Below are positions 18,002 through 27,419 of a DNA stretch of 64,000 bases, in pieces (position 1 is the first letter of the stretch; each line of letters opens with the position of its first letter). The DNA comes from Campylobacterales bacterium (GTDB taxonomy: Bacteria; Campylobacterota; Campylobacteria; Campylobacterales; Sulfurospirillaceae): assembly GCA_016930915.1 (NCBI GenBank), contig JAFGFU010000014.1, positions 62,001 through 126,000 on the forward strand, written 5' to 3'. A program made the position numbers and the translations under genes. Below the pieces are notes generated by a model, which saw only the letters and a list, made by a program, of their open reading frames with translations, was not told the DNA's origin and made no database searches.

Positions 18002-19471
18002 ATGCAATCAGATAATATCATCGAAGAAGTGCTTCGTGAGATTGAAAAACAAGAAAGCGTGCTTTCTCGCCGTGAAGCGATGAAACTTTTAGCACTCTCT
18101 CCTCTCGCGGCAGGCGTATTGGGAAGTGCTAGTACGACAACATCTGCTAAAGCAGCTTCAAATGCCAAGGGTAAAATTGTCATTGTCGGTGGGGGACTTG
18201 CGGGTGTTGCAACAGCTGCAAAATTGACGCATAATCTTTCCAATCCTGACATTACTATTATTGAGCCAAATCCAAAATCAGTTTCGTATCAGCCTGGTCA
18301 GACATTGATCGCCGCTGGTGTATGGCAAAAAAGTGATATCACGTATGAAACCGAAAAATTTATTCCCGATGGTGTGAAGTGGATTAAAGACTCAGTCATT
18401 GGCTTTAACCCTGATGCCAATAAAGTCAGTTTGAAAAATGGTACTGAAGTGAGTTATGATTATTTAATTGTTGCAACAGGGTTAATGCTCAATTTTGGAG
18501 CTATTAAAGGATTAGAAGGTGAAATCACTTCCTCTGGAGAAAATGAAATCGTTAAAAAGAAAATAGGCAAAGAAGGGGTTTATTCTATCTATTTTGCAGA
18601 TGGTGCCGTCGATACCTACAAAGGTATTCAAGAACTTATTGTTAAGGCTAAGGCGCACAAAGGCAGTGAAAAACTACAAGCAATTTTTACAGACCCAGAC
18701 ACTGCGATCAAGTGCGGTGGTGCACCTAAAAAAATTATGTATATTGCCCATGATTTATTGAGCAAAGCGGGTGTGAGAGACAAAGTTGAACTGACCTTCT
18801 GTCCTTCAGGTGATAAAATGTTTGGTGTGCCTGAATACCATGAAGCCATTTTAGAGCAGTTTAAAGTCAGAGATTTTAAATGGGAATACAAAACCAATTT
18901 AGTTGGGATAGATACGGAAAAGAAAGTTGCAACGTTTGAGAAAAAATGGCTTGAAAAAGGCGAATACGACCAAGATTTAGAAGAGTACACAATGGTTGTT
19001 AAGAGCCAAAATGTTGAGAAAAAATATGACTTTATTCATATTACTCCACCACAAAAAGCCTCTGATATTGTTGGAAAATCACCTCTTGGTTCTAGCAAAG
19101 GGTGGATGCCTGTGGTTAAAGAGACCTTGCAACATGTCAAATATAAAAATGTTTTTGGAATTGGGGATATTGCAGCGCTTCCTATGGGCAAAACAGGTGG
19201 AAGTGCGAGAAAACAATACGGTGTTGTCGTTGATAATCTCATCGCTGTGATGGAGAAAAAAGAGAAATTACCTGCCGCATATGATGGGTATACGGTATGT
19301 CCATTGATTACGAGTTTAGGCACTATTATGATGGCAGAATTTAACTGGACAGCAAAACCAACACCTTCGTTTCCCCTTGATCCAACACAAGAGCGATGGA
19401 TATGGTGGTTAGTAAAAGTCTATGCCTTAAAACCAATGACTATCTATGGTATGCTCTCAGGGCGCGCTTAA
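18002..19471 (+). CDS. sqr: Tat-exported sulfide:quinone oxidoreductase (mitochondrial-like type)
   Basis: A flavoprotein that oxidises sulfide and passes electrons to quinone. After a 23-residue lead comes a twin-arginine segment (SRREAMKLLALSPLAAGVLG) ending near AKA, so export by Tat is likely. The FAD motif is KIVIVGGGLAGVATAAKL, followed by YQPGQTLIAAG. The two redox cysteines of the family are present: Cys238 in IKCGGAPKKIMY and Cys433 in TVCPLITS. HITPPQKASDIV, NVFGIGDIAALPMGKTGG and the C-terminal amphipathic end match the type that includes human SQOR. The 489-residue length includes the leader. Two cytochrome genes follow and probably take part in the electron transfer. Confidence 0.85.
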   Translation: MQSDNIIEEVLREIEKQESVLSRREAMKLLALSPLAAGVLGSASTTTSAKAASNAKGKIVIVGGGLAGVATAAKLTHNLSNPDITIIEPNPKSVSYQPGQTLIAAGVWQKSDITYETEKFIPDGVKWIKDSVIGFNPDANKVSLKNGTEVSYDYLIVATGLMLNFGAIKGLEGEITSSGENEIVKKKIGKEGVYSIYFADGAVDTYKGIQELIVKAKAHKGSEKLQAIFTDPDTAIKCGGAPKKIMYIAHDLLSKAGVRDKVELTFCPSGDKMFGVPEYHEAILEQFKVRDFKWEYKTNLVGIDTEKKVATFEKKWLEKGEYDQDLEEYTMVVKSQNVEKKYDFIHITPPQKASDIVGKSPLGSSKGWMPVVKETLQHVKYKNVFGIGDIAALPMGKTGGSARKQYGVVVDNLIAVMEKKEKLPAAYDGYTVCPLITSLGTIMMAEFNWTAKPTPSFPLDPTQERWIWWLVKVYALKPMTIYGMLSGRA

Positions 19472-19500
19472 TTTAAGAAATGACACATAAAGGAAAAAAA

Positions 19501-19875
19501 ATGAAAAAAATAAATGTAGTAGGTTCCCTCATTGTTGCCTTGGTTGTTTTAACTGGCTGTGATTCGAAGCCAAAAGAAGAAGTAAAATCGTACAAATATA
19601 CCACGGATGTTGTCTATAAAGAGACATGTTTGCATTGCCATGGTGCAAAAGGAGAAGGTGTTGCTGAGAAAAAAAGTCCTGCCATAAATAAGCTAAGTAT
19701 TCAAGAATTGGAGATGGCATTGTTTGACATTAAAAATGGTGGGCTGGGTCAATCTACTGCTAGTGAACATGAAGTGATGGAGCACAATATGAAAAAACTC
19801 TCTGAAAAAGGGTATGACTACGATATTAAAGCGATGGCAACGTATATTTTCAATACTTTTCATTCCTCAAAATAG
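19501..19875 (+). CDS. monohaem c-type cytochrome lipoprotein
   Basis: From the ATG at 19501 (AAAGGA upstream) it has 124 residues. A lipoprotein signal with LVVLTGC puts the lipidated Cys at 20. A single haem site CLHCH is at 43-47, and the class I cytochrome fold ends in MATYIFNTF. Methionines in HEVMEHNMKKL could serve as the sixth haem ligand. It would be anchored in a membrane facing the periplasm, between the flavoprotein and the cytochrome b encoded on each side. An upstream start at 19480 would only lengthen the signal peptide. Confidence 0.88.
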   Translation: MKKINVVGSLIVALVVLTGCDSKPKEEVKSYKYTTDVVYKETCLHCHGAKGEGVAEKKSPAINKLSIQELEMALFDIKNGGLGQSTASEHEVMEHNMKKLSEKGYDYDIKAMATYIFNTFHSSK

Positions 19876-19886
19876 AACGGATAGGG

Positions 19887-21059
19887 ATGTTTTTTGATCA
19901 AAAATCGCGTCAAAAAACATCCACATATAGTATGAAAAATTCAGAAAATAGTATCTTTGTTTGGCCGTTGTGTACACGTATTATTCATTGGATTATTGCA
20001 CTCTCTTTTTTCTTTGCCTTTGTAACTTCTTTTTTTTATACTCTCTATACATGGCATATTTGTTTTGGCTTTATTTTTGGGATAGTCTTACTTTTTCGGA
20101 TTATTTGGGGATTTATTGGACCTTATTATGCAAGGTTTAAGACGTTCCAACTTAGTTTTAATGCTTTGAAACACTATTTTGTAGAAAAAATACAAAACAG
20201 ATGGCGTAAAATTTATGCGGGGCATAATGCAGCATCTAGTTGGTTTACGATACTTGTTCTTTTTTTGGGTAGTTTTATTGTTCTAACAGGTTTGTTACTA
20301 CAAGGAACGCAAGAAGCCAATGGACTCTTTGGTTTTTTAAATCAAGATTTTTTTCAATCCTCTTTTACCTTTGCTTTTTTGCATCGTTTTGTTTCCTATT
20401 TTCTTTTTGCTTGTGTGATGGTTCATGTTATAGGTGTGTTAATTGAGCAGTTTTACCATAAAACCGATATGGTGTTTGCCATGATTACAGGGTATAAAAA
20501 GGCAGAAGGTCAAGATACGCAGGTCTCTTTAGTGTTGAAATTTTTTGCTTATGGCATTATTATGGTGTGTGTTGGTGTGATTTTACATGTAAAAAGTAAT
20601 GGGGAGACATTTTTAACACATACGCATTTTGAGAGACATGATTTTCAAAGTGAAAACAGTGCGTATGAGCGTTGTTCAAATTGCCATAAGCCCTATCCTC
20701 CTTTTATGCTACCTAAAGATTCGTGGGTGAAAATCATGCAGGGATTAGACAATCATTTTGGTGAAAAAATTACCGAACATAATATTACAAAAGCGGAACA
20801 ACAAAGTATCCAGGATTATTTGGTGGCACATAGCGCTGAGAGCTCCAGTCACAAATTAGCGTTTAAAACACTGCATTCTTTAGGAGAGCTTCGACCCCTT
20901 TCCATGAGTAAAGTTCCTTATTGGAGAGAGGTGCATCATAAAATTGATAAAAAGGTATTTGATTCTTTACATGTAAAAAGCGCTGCAAATTGTTTTGCGT
21001 GCCATCAAAATTTTGAATGGGGTATTTTAGACGCTACGCATATTCATCTTCCTCAATAG
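19887..21059 (+). CDS. cytochrome b561-type membrane protein with C-terminal dihaem c domain
   Basis: A 390-residue apparent fusion. The first part has four membrane helices with likely haem-b ligands at His34 (TRIIHWIIALSF), His57 (YTWHICFGF) and later histidines (FLHRFVSYFLF, MVHVIGVLIEQF). A fifth helix (FFAYGIIMVCVGVILHV) leads to a tail with two c-haem sites, CSNCH at 263-267 and CFACH at 369-373. The layout recalls b561 plus dihaem cytochrome c pairs of other proteobacteria joined in one chain. It probably exchanges electrons between quinol and periplasmic c-haems. The start may instead be the ATG at 19932. Two TTACATGTAA copies encode LHVK. Confidence 0.82.
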   Translation: MFFDQKSRQKTSTYSMKNSENSIFVWPLCTRIIHWIIALSFFFAFVTSFFYTLYTWHICFGFIFGIVLLFRIIWGFIGPYYARFKTFQLSFNALKHYFVEKIQNRWRKIYAGHNAASSWFTILVLFLGSFIVLTGLLLQGTQEANGLFGFLNQDFFQSSFTFAFLHRFVSYFLFACVMVHVIGVLIEQFYHKTDMVFAMITGYKKAEGQDTQVSLVLKFFAYGIIMVCVGVILHVKSNGETFLTHTHFERHDFQSENSAYERCSNCHKPYPPFMLPKDSWVKIMQGLDNHFGEKITEHNITKAEQQSIQDYLVAHSAESSSHKLAFKTLHSLGELRPLSMSKVPYWREVHHKIDKKVFDSLHVKSAANCFACHQNFEWGILDATHIHLPQ

Positions 21060-21089
21060 TATGAAATTTTTTTGAAACATTGTTTTGGC

Positions 21090-21095
21090 TATAAT
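21090..21095 (+). promoter_or_regulatory. -10 box of the pdxJA promoter
   Basis: TATAAT in the context TTTTGGCTATAATCG lies 26 bases before the pdxJ ATG, with T-rich sequence upstream. Confidence 0.65.
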
Positions 21096-21120
21096 CGTTA
21101 AAAATAATAAAGGAACTCTT

Positions 21121-21900
21121 ATGCTTTTAGGCGTAAATATTGATCATATTGCAGTATTAAGAGAAGCACGAAAAATTAATGACCCTGACCCTTTGGATGC
21201 CGTCTCTTTGGTTAAGCGCACAGGAGCAGATCAGATTACGATTCATTTGAGAGAAGATCGCCGTCATATCAATGATAGGGATGCTTTAAAAATTATTGAA
21301 AATGCACAAGTTCCTGTAAATTTAGAGTGTTCTATTAATGAAGAGATTATTGAAAAAGTAATAGAGCTTCATCCTCACCGAGCGACATTGGTCCCTGAAA
21401 AACGTGAAGAAGTCACAACAGAAGGCGGATTGGATGTGCTCAAAAATAAAGAAGTTATTCGTAAAATTGCCAAAAGATTAAAAAAAGAGCACATTGAACT
21501 CTCCCTCTTTATTGACCCGACAAGTGCAATGGTAGAGGCTTCACATGAGATTGGTGCCCAATGGATAGAACTGCATACGGGCCTTTATGCCAACATTTAC
21601 GCTATGCTCTACTCGAATCTCTCTCGCTCAGCGCATAGCATTAAAGCCTTAGAGTTAGATAGAGCATCTTTACATGTAAAGTTAATTGAAGCGACTCATG
21701 AACTTGAAATGGCTGCCAAATATGCCCGTCAATTAGGACTTAGAGTTGCTGCAGGGCATGGTTTAAATTACCATAATGTTAAGCGTATTCTTGACATAAA
21801 AGAGATATGTGAACTGAACATTGGTCAGAGTATTATTGCACGCTCTGTTTTTGTTGGGTTGGAAAATGCCATCAAAGAGATGTTAGGATTGTTACGATGA
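21121..21900 (+). CDS. pdxJ: pyridoxine 5'-phosphate synthase
   Basis: PdxJ closes the pyridoxine ring from 1-deoxyxylulose 5-phosphate and the product of PdxA. From the ATG at 21121, with AAAGGAAC in front, it has 259 residues. Motifs are LGVNIDHIAVLREAR at the start, ITIHLREDRRHI near 50, NLECSINEEI near 72, ATLVPEKREEVTTEGGLD near 95, and VAAGHGLNYHNV with the catalytic His-rich loop. It overlaps pdxA by 4 bases. A TTACATGTAA copy at 21670 encodes SLHVKLI. Confidence 0.96.
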   Translation: MLLGVNIDHIAVLREARKINDPDPLDAVSLVKRTGADQITIHLREDRRHINDRDALKIIENAQVPVNLECSINEEIIEKVIELHPHRATLVPEKREEVTTEGGLDVLKNKEVIRKIAKRLKKEHIELSLFIDPTSAMVEASHEIGAQWIELHTGLYANIYAMLYSNLSRSAHSIKALELDRASLHVKLIEATHELEMAAKYARQLGLRVAAGHGLNYHNVKRILDIKEICELNIGQSIIARSVFVGLENAIKEMLGLLR

Positions 21901-22832
21901 AAAAAATAGCGATTAGTATTGGGGATTTAAACGGAATTGGTCTGGAAATTGCACTTAGAGCACATGAAGAAGTTAAAAAACTGTGCTATCCGATTTATTG
22001 CATTAATGAAAATATGCTTGGTTGGGGTGCTGCGCTTTTAGGCTTAGATGTTCCTTCGGATTTTGAGATACGAGATTGTGGCAAAGTTTTTGAAATTGAA
22101 GCAGGCATTTGTTCAGCAGAAGCAGGAGAGAGTTCGTATGACTCTTTTATTACTGCTGTGGCTTTGGCTAAAAGTAATGAAGTCAGTGGCATTGTTACCC
22201 TTCCTATTAACAAAGAGTCATGGGCAATGGCAGGACTTGAATACAAAGGTCATACCGATGCACTCAGTGATTTATTGGGCTGTGAAGCTATTATGATGTT
22301 GGGATGTGAGGAGATGTTTACCATTTTATACACCCATCATATTCCTTTGTGTGATGTTCCTCATGAAATTAAAGCGAAAAAACTAAAACCTTTTTTACTT
22401 AAAGTCTATGAAGAGCTAGGAGAAGATAAAATCGCTGTTTTAGGACTCAACCCACACGCAGGCGATAATGGCGTTATTGGGGATGAAGAAGAGGAGATTA
22501 AAAAAGCGATTCTTAAAGCAAATCACTTTTTAGAGCGTGAAGTTTTTGTGGGACCTTTTGTGCCTGACATGGCATTTACCAAAGCCAATCGTGAGAAATT
22601 TCGCTACTTTGTCTGTATGTACCACGATCAAGGGCTCATTCCTTTAAAAGCACTCTATTTTGATGAGAGTATTAACGTAAGCCTTAATGCTGGAATTATT
22701 CGAACGTCCGTTGATCATGGAACAGCGTTTGATATTGCCTATAAAGATGGCAATCCTTCAACACTAAGTTATATTAATGCGGTTAAGGAAGCCGTAAAAC
22801 TTGCTACAGGAAAGAAGTTATTAACCTTTTAA
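21897..22832 (+). CDS. pdxA: 4-hydroxythreonine-4-phosphate dehydrogenase
   Basis: PdxA oxidises 4-phosphohydroxy-L-threonine with NAD, feeding PdxJ. The 311 residues include SIGDLNGIGLEIALRA at the start, LPINKESWAMAGLEYKGHTDAL with a metal-binding His near 110-120, and LNPHAGDNGVIGDEE near 185. MYHDQGLIPLKAL near 240 and IIRTSVDHGTAFDIAYK near 265 complete the metal and substrate site. The stop overlaps the convergent selU stop region by 4 bases, with no terminator between them. Confidence 0.96.
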   Translation: MKKIAISIGDLNGIGLEIALRAHEEVKKLCYPIYCINENMLGWGAALLGLDVPSDFEIRDCGKVFEIEAGICSAEAGESSYDSFITAVALAKSNEVSGIVTLPINKESWAMAGLEYKGHTDALSDLLGCEAIMMLGCEEMFTILYTHHIPLCDVPHEIKAKKLKPFLLKVYEELGEDKIAVLGLNPHAGDNGVIGDEEEEIKKAILKANHFLEREVFVGPFVPDMAFTKANREKFRYFVCMYHDQGLIPLKALYFDESINVSLNAGIIRTSVDHGTAFDIAYKDGNPSTLSYINAVKEAVKLATGKKLLTF

Positions 22833-23836
22833 GTATATAAAATGGGTAGATTCTTTAGGATATTAAGGGTTTCACTCTCATTTTTATTCTCAATAAAAAA
22901 GTCAATATGGTGTGGTTTTTTATAGACCACATCATAATATCCAACCAAAAGCATTTCTACTACTCTTTTGATATGATTTTCTTCATAAGCTAATACAATC
23001 TTTTCTTTGAGGCTTTTTTGAATATAAGGAGAAATTTTTTGCATGGCTTCATAAAAAAAGTTAGGAGAGATGGAGTGATAATCTTTTAAAATACGCTCAA
23101 TTCTCTGTGTGAGTGGAGCTGAAATTTCAATACGAAAACCCTTTTGCATCTGTTCATGTAAACGAGAGGGAATGGTGCATTTGCCCATTCTCTTACTCTC
23201 CGCTTCAACGAAAATATAGGCCTTTGGATCAATTTTATGTAAAATTTCGCATACATTATTTTCAAATGCTTTTTGACTGGGTTGAGCTCCTTTGATATGA
23301 CCAAAACTTGAACCTAAATGATTGGCGAGTCTTTCAAGATCTAGTGAGGATGAGAGTTTAGCAATGAGCTCACTCTTTCCGCAGCCTGTATTTCCACCTA
23401 AGAGAATAAAACGGCGGTGAGGAAGGTTATCGAGATAGGAAATAACATAAAAACGGTAGCTTTTATAGCCCTCTTTAAGCCTAAAAACTTGATAGCCTAT
23501 ATGCGAGAGAATAATAGCAAGAGAACTTGACCTAAGCCCTCCTTTAGCGCAGTAAATGCCTATTTTTGAGCCTATTTTAATTTTTTTACCAATCTCTAAA
23601 AGATGTTTTGCGCTATTTTGGCAGATATAGTGAGCGCCTAAAAGTTTAGCATCGTTATGCGAAACATTTTTATAAAGGGTACCTACTTCTTGATGCTCAG
23701 CATCACTTAATGCATAATAATTAGAAGCATTAGGGATGTGCGATTCATCAAACTCTTTGGGACTTCGTGCATCAATGATCAAATCAAAAGAGGATTTTTG
23801 CGCTATAAACGCTTCAATCTCTAAATCTTTTAACAT
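22829..23836 (-). CDS. mnmH: tRNA 2-selenouridine synthase
   Basis: MnmH (SelU) replaces sulfur by selenium, through a geranylated intermediate, at the wobble 2-thiouridine of certain tRNAs. The 335-residue protein has an N-terminal rhodanese domain with the catalytic Cys96 in IGIYCAKGG. A P-loop follows at about 146-155 (GGNTGCGKSEL). YIFVEAESKRMGKCTIP near 215 is another family signature. It implies that the cell makes selenophosphate. It is the last gene of a leftward run and overlaps the HIT gene by 7 bases. Confidence 0.93.
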   Translation of the reverse strand: MLKDLEIEAFIAQKSSFDLIIDARSPKEFDESHIPNASNYYALSDAEHQEVGTLYKNVSHNDAKLLGAHYICQNSAKHLLEIGKKIKIGSKIGIYCAKGGLRSSSLAIILSHIGYQVFRLKEGYKSYRFYVISYLDNLPHRRFILLGGNTGCGKSELIAKLSSSLDLERLANHLGSSFGHIKGAQPSQKAFENNVCEILHKIDPKAYIFVEAESKRMGKCTIPSRLHEQMQKGFRIEISAPLTQRIERILKDYHSISPNFFYEAMQKISPYIQKSLKEKIVLAYEENHIKRVVEMLLVGYYDVVYKKPHHIDFFIENKNESETLNILKNLPILYT

Positions 23837-24321
23837 GGTAGGTACTTTGGAATTAAGCCTTTAAGATGTGTGTAGATTTTTTCAAAATCAGCTCCATATA
23901 CTCTGCTATCCGCAATGGTGGTAATAAAATTGGTATCACCTAACCAGCGAGGAATAACATGATAATGAATATGCTCAGCAATGCCAGCTCCTCCACTTTT
24001 GCCTAGATTCATTCCCAAATTAACTCCCTGCGCTCCAATGCCCTCTTTTAAAAGGACAATGCAGCGCTGAACGATTAAAGACATATGTACCCACACTTCA
24101 GGGCTCAGTTCTTCAACGCAGTCAGTATGGTAGTGAGGAATTACCATAAAATGACCAGGAGAGTATGGGTAGCGATTCATAACAATAAAACAGTGTTCAT
24201 CACGGTAAAGTACATGATGTTCTTCATCTTTTTCGGGATGGTCTGTAATATTACAAAAAACACAACCCTCAGGTTTTTCACTAAAATAAGCACTGCGCCA
24301 TGGTGCGTACATATAATCCAT
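23830..24321 (-). CDS. HIT-family nucleotide hydrolase/phosphorylase
   Basis: 163 residues beginning [15 protein letters not shown], with a zinc-type CVFCNI near 20. The histidine triad HIHYHVIPRW lies near 112 in the context GAGIAEHIHYHVIP. The long form resembles Ap4A phosphorylase-like HIT proteins of Campylobacterota and Aquificae. The substrate is a guess. The start codon overlaps the trpC stop (TAATG). Confidence 0.9.
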   Translation of the reverse strand: MDYMYAPWRSAYFSEKPEGCVFCNITDHPEKDEEHHVLYRDEHCFIVMNRYPYSPGHFMVIPHYHTDCVEELSPEVWVHMSLIVQRCIVLLKEGIGAQGVNLGMNLGKSGGAGIAEHIHYHVIPRWLGDTNFITTIADSRVYGADFEKIYTHLKGLIPKYLPC

Positions 24322-25109
24322 TAATCTACCTTTTTGATTGCACGAAGAGAGGCTTCTATGTCATCTTCTCGCATAAAATGCTCTCCAATTAAAAACGCAT
24401 CCGCACCAACGTGACTTAAGTGCTTTATGGTCTCTTTATTATTCAAGCCACTCTCTGCGACAATAATTTTATTTTGAGGAATAAGTGGCATCAGCTTTTC
24501 GGTTAAGCTCATATCCATTTCAAACGTTTCTAAATTTCGATGGTTAATTCCAATAATATTCGCCCCTGCATAAATTGCTTTGACCAAGTCTTCTTTGTCA
24601 TGTATTTCGACTAAAACTTCGAGTCCAAGTCGTAATGCATACTCCAATAAGTTCTTAAGTTCGGTTTTACTCAGTGCTTTTGCAATCAATAAAATAAAAT
24701 CAGCTCCATAGACCAGCGCTTCTAAAATTTGGTACTCATCAATAATAAAATCTTTACGTAACAGTGGGGTTGGAACATAACGGCGAATTTGAGTGAGGTA
24801 TTCTAAATTGCCTTTAAAATAATGTGGCTCAGTGAGCACAGAGATGGCATCAGCGCCTCCAAGCTCATACGCTTTCGCAATCATTAAAGGGTCAAAGTCC
24901 TCTTTAATAATCCCTTTACTCGGACTTGCTTTTTTGACTTCAGCAATAATACGATAAGGGTTTTGAGGGGTTGCTTTAAGATAGGGCTTTACATCACGAG
25001 GCATAAACGGGTTAAAGGCAAGGCTTCTTCCAAGCCAGTCTATGGTGTATTCTTTTTTCTTTTTTTCCAAATCCTCACGTGTACGCTTAATAATCTCATC
25101 TAAAATCAT
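24321..25109 (-). CDS. trpC: indole-3-glycerol-phosphate synthase
   Basis: TrpC closes the indole ring in tryptophan synthesis. The 262 residues from the ATG at 25109 form a TIM barrel. Motifs are [20 protein letters not shown] near 48-65, [14 protein letters not shown] near 90, [16 protein letters not shown] near 115, [24 protein letters not shown] near 180, and IVAESGL with [10 protein letters not shown]. The chosen ATG overlaps the stop of the TPR gene (ATGA); a longer frame to 25130 lacks a ribosome site. It is away from trpD, which is at 57 kb here. Confidence 0.95.
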   Translation of the reverse strand: MILDEIIKRTREDLEKKKKEYTIDWLGRSLAFNPFMPRDVKPYLKATPQNPYRIIAEVKKASPSKGIIKEDFDPLMIAKAYELGGADAISVLTEPHYFKGNLEYLTQIRRYVPTPLLRKDFIIDEYQILEALVYGADFILLIAKALSKTELKNLLEYALRLGLEVLVEIHDKEDLVKAIYAGANIIGINHRNLETFEMDMSLTEKLMPLIPQNKIIVAESGLNNKETIKHLSHVGADAFLIGEHFMREDDIEASLRAIKKVD

Positions 25110-26374
25110 TCTTTTTTCTCTTTCAAACATTTTTTAATGGCGTTAAGATGTTCTTCAACCTCTTCTTCGATAATAGTCTCCCCCAACTGTTTTATGACAT
25201 CATAGGCTTCTTCACATTTGCCTAGTTTATAATATCCCCACGCCAATGAATCAAGATAAAAAGGAGAGTTTGGTTCCATTTTAAGGGCTTCTTGCACTAA
25301 AGCTACACCTTTTTCAATTTCTATATCGTGGTCAATAAGCAAATATCCATAATAGTTAAAATAGACTGAATCGTGTAAAACACTGGTTACCTCTTCAAAT
25401 TTCACAATAATGGATTGTAAAATTTCAGGACTAAGATTTGGTTTATGCATTTCATACTCATAAATCGCCATTTTTCCCAAATAATCGAGATTTTTGCTCT
25501 CTATATACAAACGCTCTGAAAGGGTATAAGCCTCTGAAAAACGTTTTTGTGTTGCATAAATTTGCAAAAGTATATCTTGGTTAAACGTTGAGTTTTTAAG
25601 AAATTGAATGGCACCGTTCATATCTTTAACATAAAGCATGAGTTCAACAATTTTTTTAGATAACTCTTCATTTTGATGCTCTTTGTAGAGTTTTTTGTAG
25701 GTTGCAACTAATCCTTTGATATTACGCTCTCTGCCATAAATTTCAATAAGTTTAAAACAGGTTTTGTTTCCACAACCTTCCATATTGGCATAGGTTTCTA
25801 AGAGGGCTATAGCATCATCTTTTTTATCTAAAAAGCGGTATTGTAATTCAACAATGTTCATGAGAAGGTCTTCGGATTGTTCTTGTTTATAAGCACTTTC
25901 AAAATATTTAAGCGCTAAATCATAGGCTTTCATTTGTAAGTATAAATTACCTGCAATACTTAAATGCTGAATACTTTTATCATAAGCAATAAGTTTGAGT
26001 ATCTCTTTTTCTGCCTCTTCATAACGTCTTTCTTTAACCAGTTGTCCTACTAAAAGACGGTTAAAGTTTTTTTCATCAGGGTATTTTTGAAGCCCCTCTG
26101 CAATCAGTGCAGGAGCGTCAGGATCGCCTAAAACAAAGGCTAATCCGGCATCTTCAGTTAAATAAACCTTCTTTTGGCTCTTTTCATAGAGATTATGATA
26201 AATTTTACGGGCATTGACATAATCACCGTTTTGCTGATAATGCAAGGCTTGTAAAATAAGATTGTCTTCTTCTTCAAACACTTTTTTAGTGGTTTCATTA
26301 AGCACAACCACCTCTTTTGTGCTACACCCTGCCACTAAAAAAAGAATAACTATAAGCGAATAATACCGGGACAT
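25106..26374 (-). CDS. TPR-repeat lipoprotein
   Basis: 422 residues with a lipoprotein signal ([15 protein letters not shown], lipidated Cys at about 17). A nearly all-helical body of tetratricopeptide-like repeats follows (for example [35 protein letters not shown], and [19 protein letters not shown] near the end). Such proteins act as periplasmic or outer-membrane scaffolds. No specific partner can be named. It overlaps the YkgJ-like gene by 25 bases and trpC by 4. Confidence 0.85.
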   Translation of the reverse strand: MSRYYSLIVILFLVAGCSTKEVVVLNETTKKVFEEEDNLILQALHYQQNGDYVNARKIYHNLYEKSQKKVYLTEDAGLAFVLGDPDAPALIAEGLQKYPDEKNFNRLLVGQLVKERRYEEAEKEILKLIAYDKSIQHLSIAGNLYLQMKAYDLALKYFESAYKQEQSEDLLMNIVELQYRFLDKKDDAIALLETYANMEGCGNKTCFKLIEIYGRERNIKGLVATYKKLYKEHQNEELSKKIVELMLYVKDMNGAIQFLKNSTFNQDILLQIYATQKRFSEAYTLSERLYIESKNLDYLGKMAIYEYEMHKPNLSPEILQSIIVKFEEVTSVLHDSVYFNYYGYLLIDHDIEIEKGVALVQEALKMEPNSPFYLDSLAWGYYKLGKCEEAYDVIKQLGETIIEEEVEEHLNAIKKCLKEKKE

Positions 26375-26730
26375 TCTGTAACTACCTCATCAATGTTTTC
26401 TTTAAAATACTCCCAAAAAGGGAACGTTCTGCACTGAGATGGGCGTACGTCATAGATAGAACACATCTTTTTTTCTCTATTAAAAAAAATGCAACCATAT
26501 CCACCTTCGTACGGTATCTCTTTAATCGTGAAACGATAGCGAATTTTTAGTAAATAGTTATTGATAAAGTTCTCTTTTGTTAATAAAAGTTTTTTAGCAA
26601 TAGCTTCTATCTCTTCGTGGCTCACCCAAATATACCCACTCTCTCCAATGCAACATTTTCCAGCACAGGTTTGACATGCTTTTGGATTAAAAGCATAAGG
26701 AAAGCCCTCTTGATACATTAATCCATCCAT
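26350..26730 (-). CDS. YkgJ-family cysteine-cluster protein
   Basis: 126 residues with the pattern CQTCAGKCCIGESGYIWVSHEEI near residues 18-40. Later cysteines lie in YGCIFFNREKKMCSIYDVRPSQCRTFPFW, which fits the zinc- or iron-sulfur-binding YkgJ (UPF0153) family. The function of the family is not established. An alternative ATG at 26718 overlaps the trmN6 stop and is about as good as 26730. Confidence 0.85.
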   Translation of the reverse strand: MDGLMYQEGFPYAFNPKACQTCAGKCCIGESGYIWVSHEEIEAIAKKLLLTKENFINNYLLKIRYRFTIKEIPYEGGYGCIFFNREKKMCSIYDVRPSQCRTFPFWEYFKENIDEVVTECPGIIRL

Positions 26731-27419
26731 TCAAGGCTCTTTGTTTGTGATTTTTCAAAAATCGCTTTAACACGTTCACTAAACATATCATTTTTATAAA
26801 TAAACAAAGGAGCGTGAATTTTACAGAGTGATTTAGAGTTTTTACGAGCACGTATGAGTACCAATGATGCTTCTTTTTCTTCTTTCGGATAGACGAAACA
26901 GATATCTTCAACATTGAGTTTATGTTGAATCAATGCATGCATTAGACTATCAAGCTGTTTGGCATCGTAACAAAAACAAAAATAACCACGGTTAGAGAGT
27001 GTTTTGCTTACTTTGTGTGCAAAAGCTTCAAAGGGAAGTGCGCTACTATGTCGACTCAAGCTTAGCGTATCCTTTTCGCTCTTAACACCTCCTTTGTGGT
27101 AAAAAGGAGGGTTGGAGATAATATGGTCAAATTTTTCTTCAAATCTCACTTCTAAAAAATCTTTACATGTAAAGGATTCAATGTTTAAGTGATTGGCTAA
27201 AGCATTGGCGTGTGCAATTTCACAATTTTTCATTTGAATATCCAAAAGGCTTACATGTAAAGAAGGAAAGTCACGTTTAAGTAAAAGTCCTAAAATTCCA
27301 CATCCGCACCCTACATCTAAGAGTTTTCCTTTTGGATTAAACGTGCTAATAAAATCATAAAGTAAAAGAGAATCGCTGTTATAGCGATACCCCTCTTTTA
27401 ACTGAAATAGATTGAGCAT
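26718..27419 (-). CDS. tRNA1(Val) adenine-N6 methyltransferase-like protein
   Basis: A SAM-dependent methyltransferase of the TrmN6 (YfiC) type, which methylates A37 of tRNA-Val in E. coli. The 233 residues contain the SAM motif LLDVGCGCGILGLLLK near 36-51, an acidic LLDIQMKNCEIAHAN near 62, and the N6-methylase motif HIISNPPFYHKGG near 108. It starts one base after the coiled-coil gene's stop. Two TTACATGTAA copies encode FTCK and LHVS. Confidence 0.87.
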   Translation of the reverse strand: MLNLFQLKEGYRYNSDSLLLYDFISTFNPKGKLLDVGCGCGILGLLLKRDFPSLHVSLLDIQMKNCEIAHANALANHLNIESFTCKDFLEVRFEEKFDHIISNPPFYHKGGVKSEKDTLSLSRHSSALPFEAFAHKVSKTLSNRGYFCFCYDAKQLDSLMHALIQHKLNVEDICFVYPKEEKEASLVLIRARKNSKSLCKIHAPLFIYKNDMFSERVKAIFEKSQTKSLEWMD

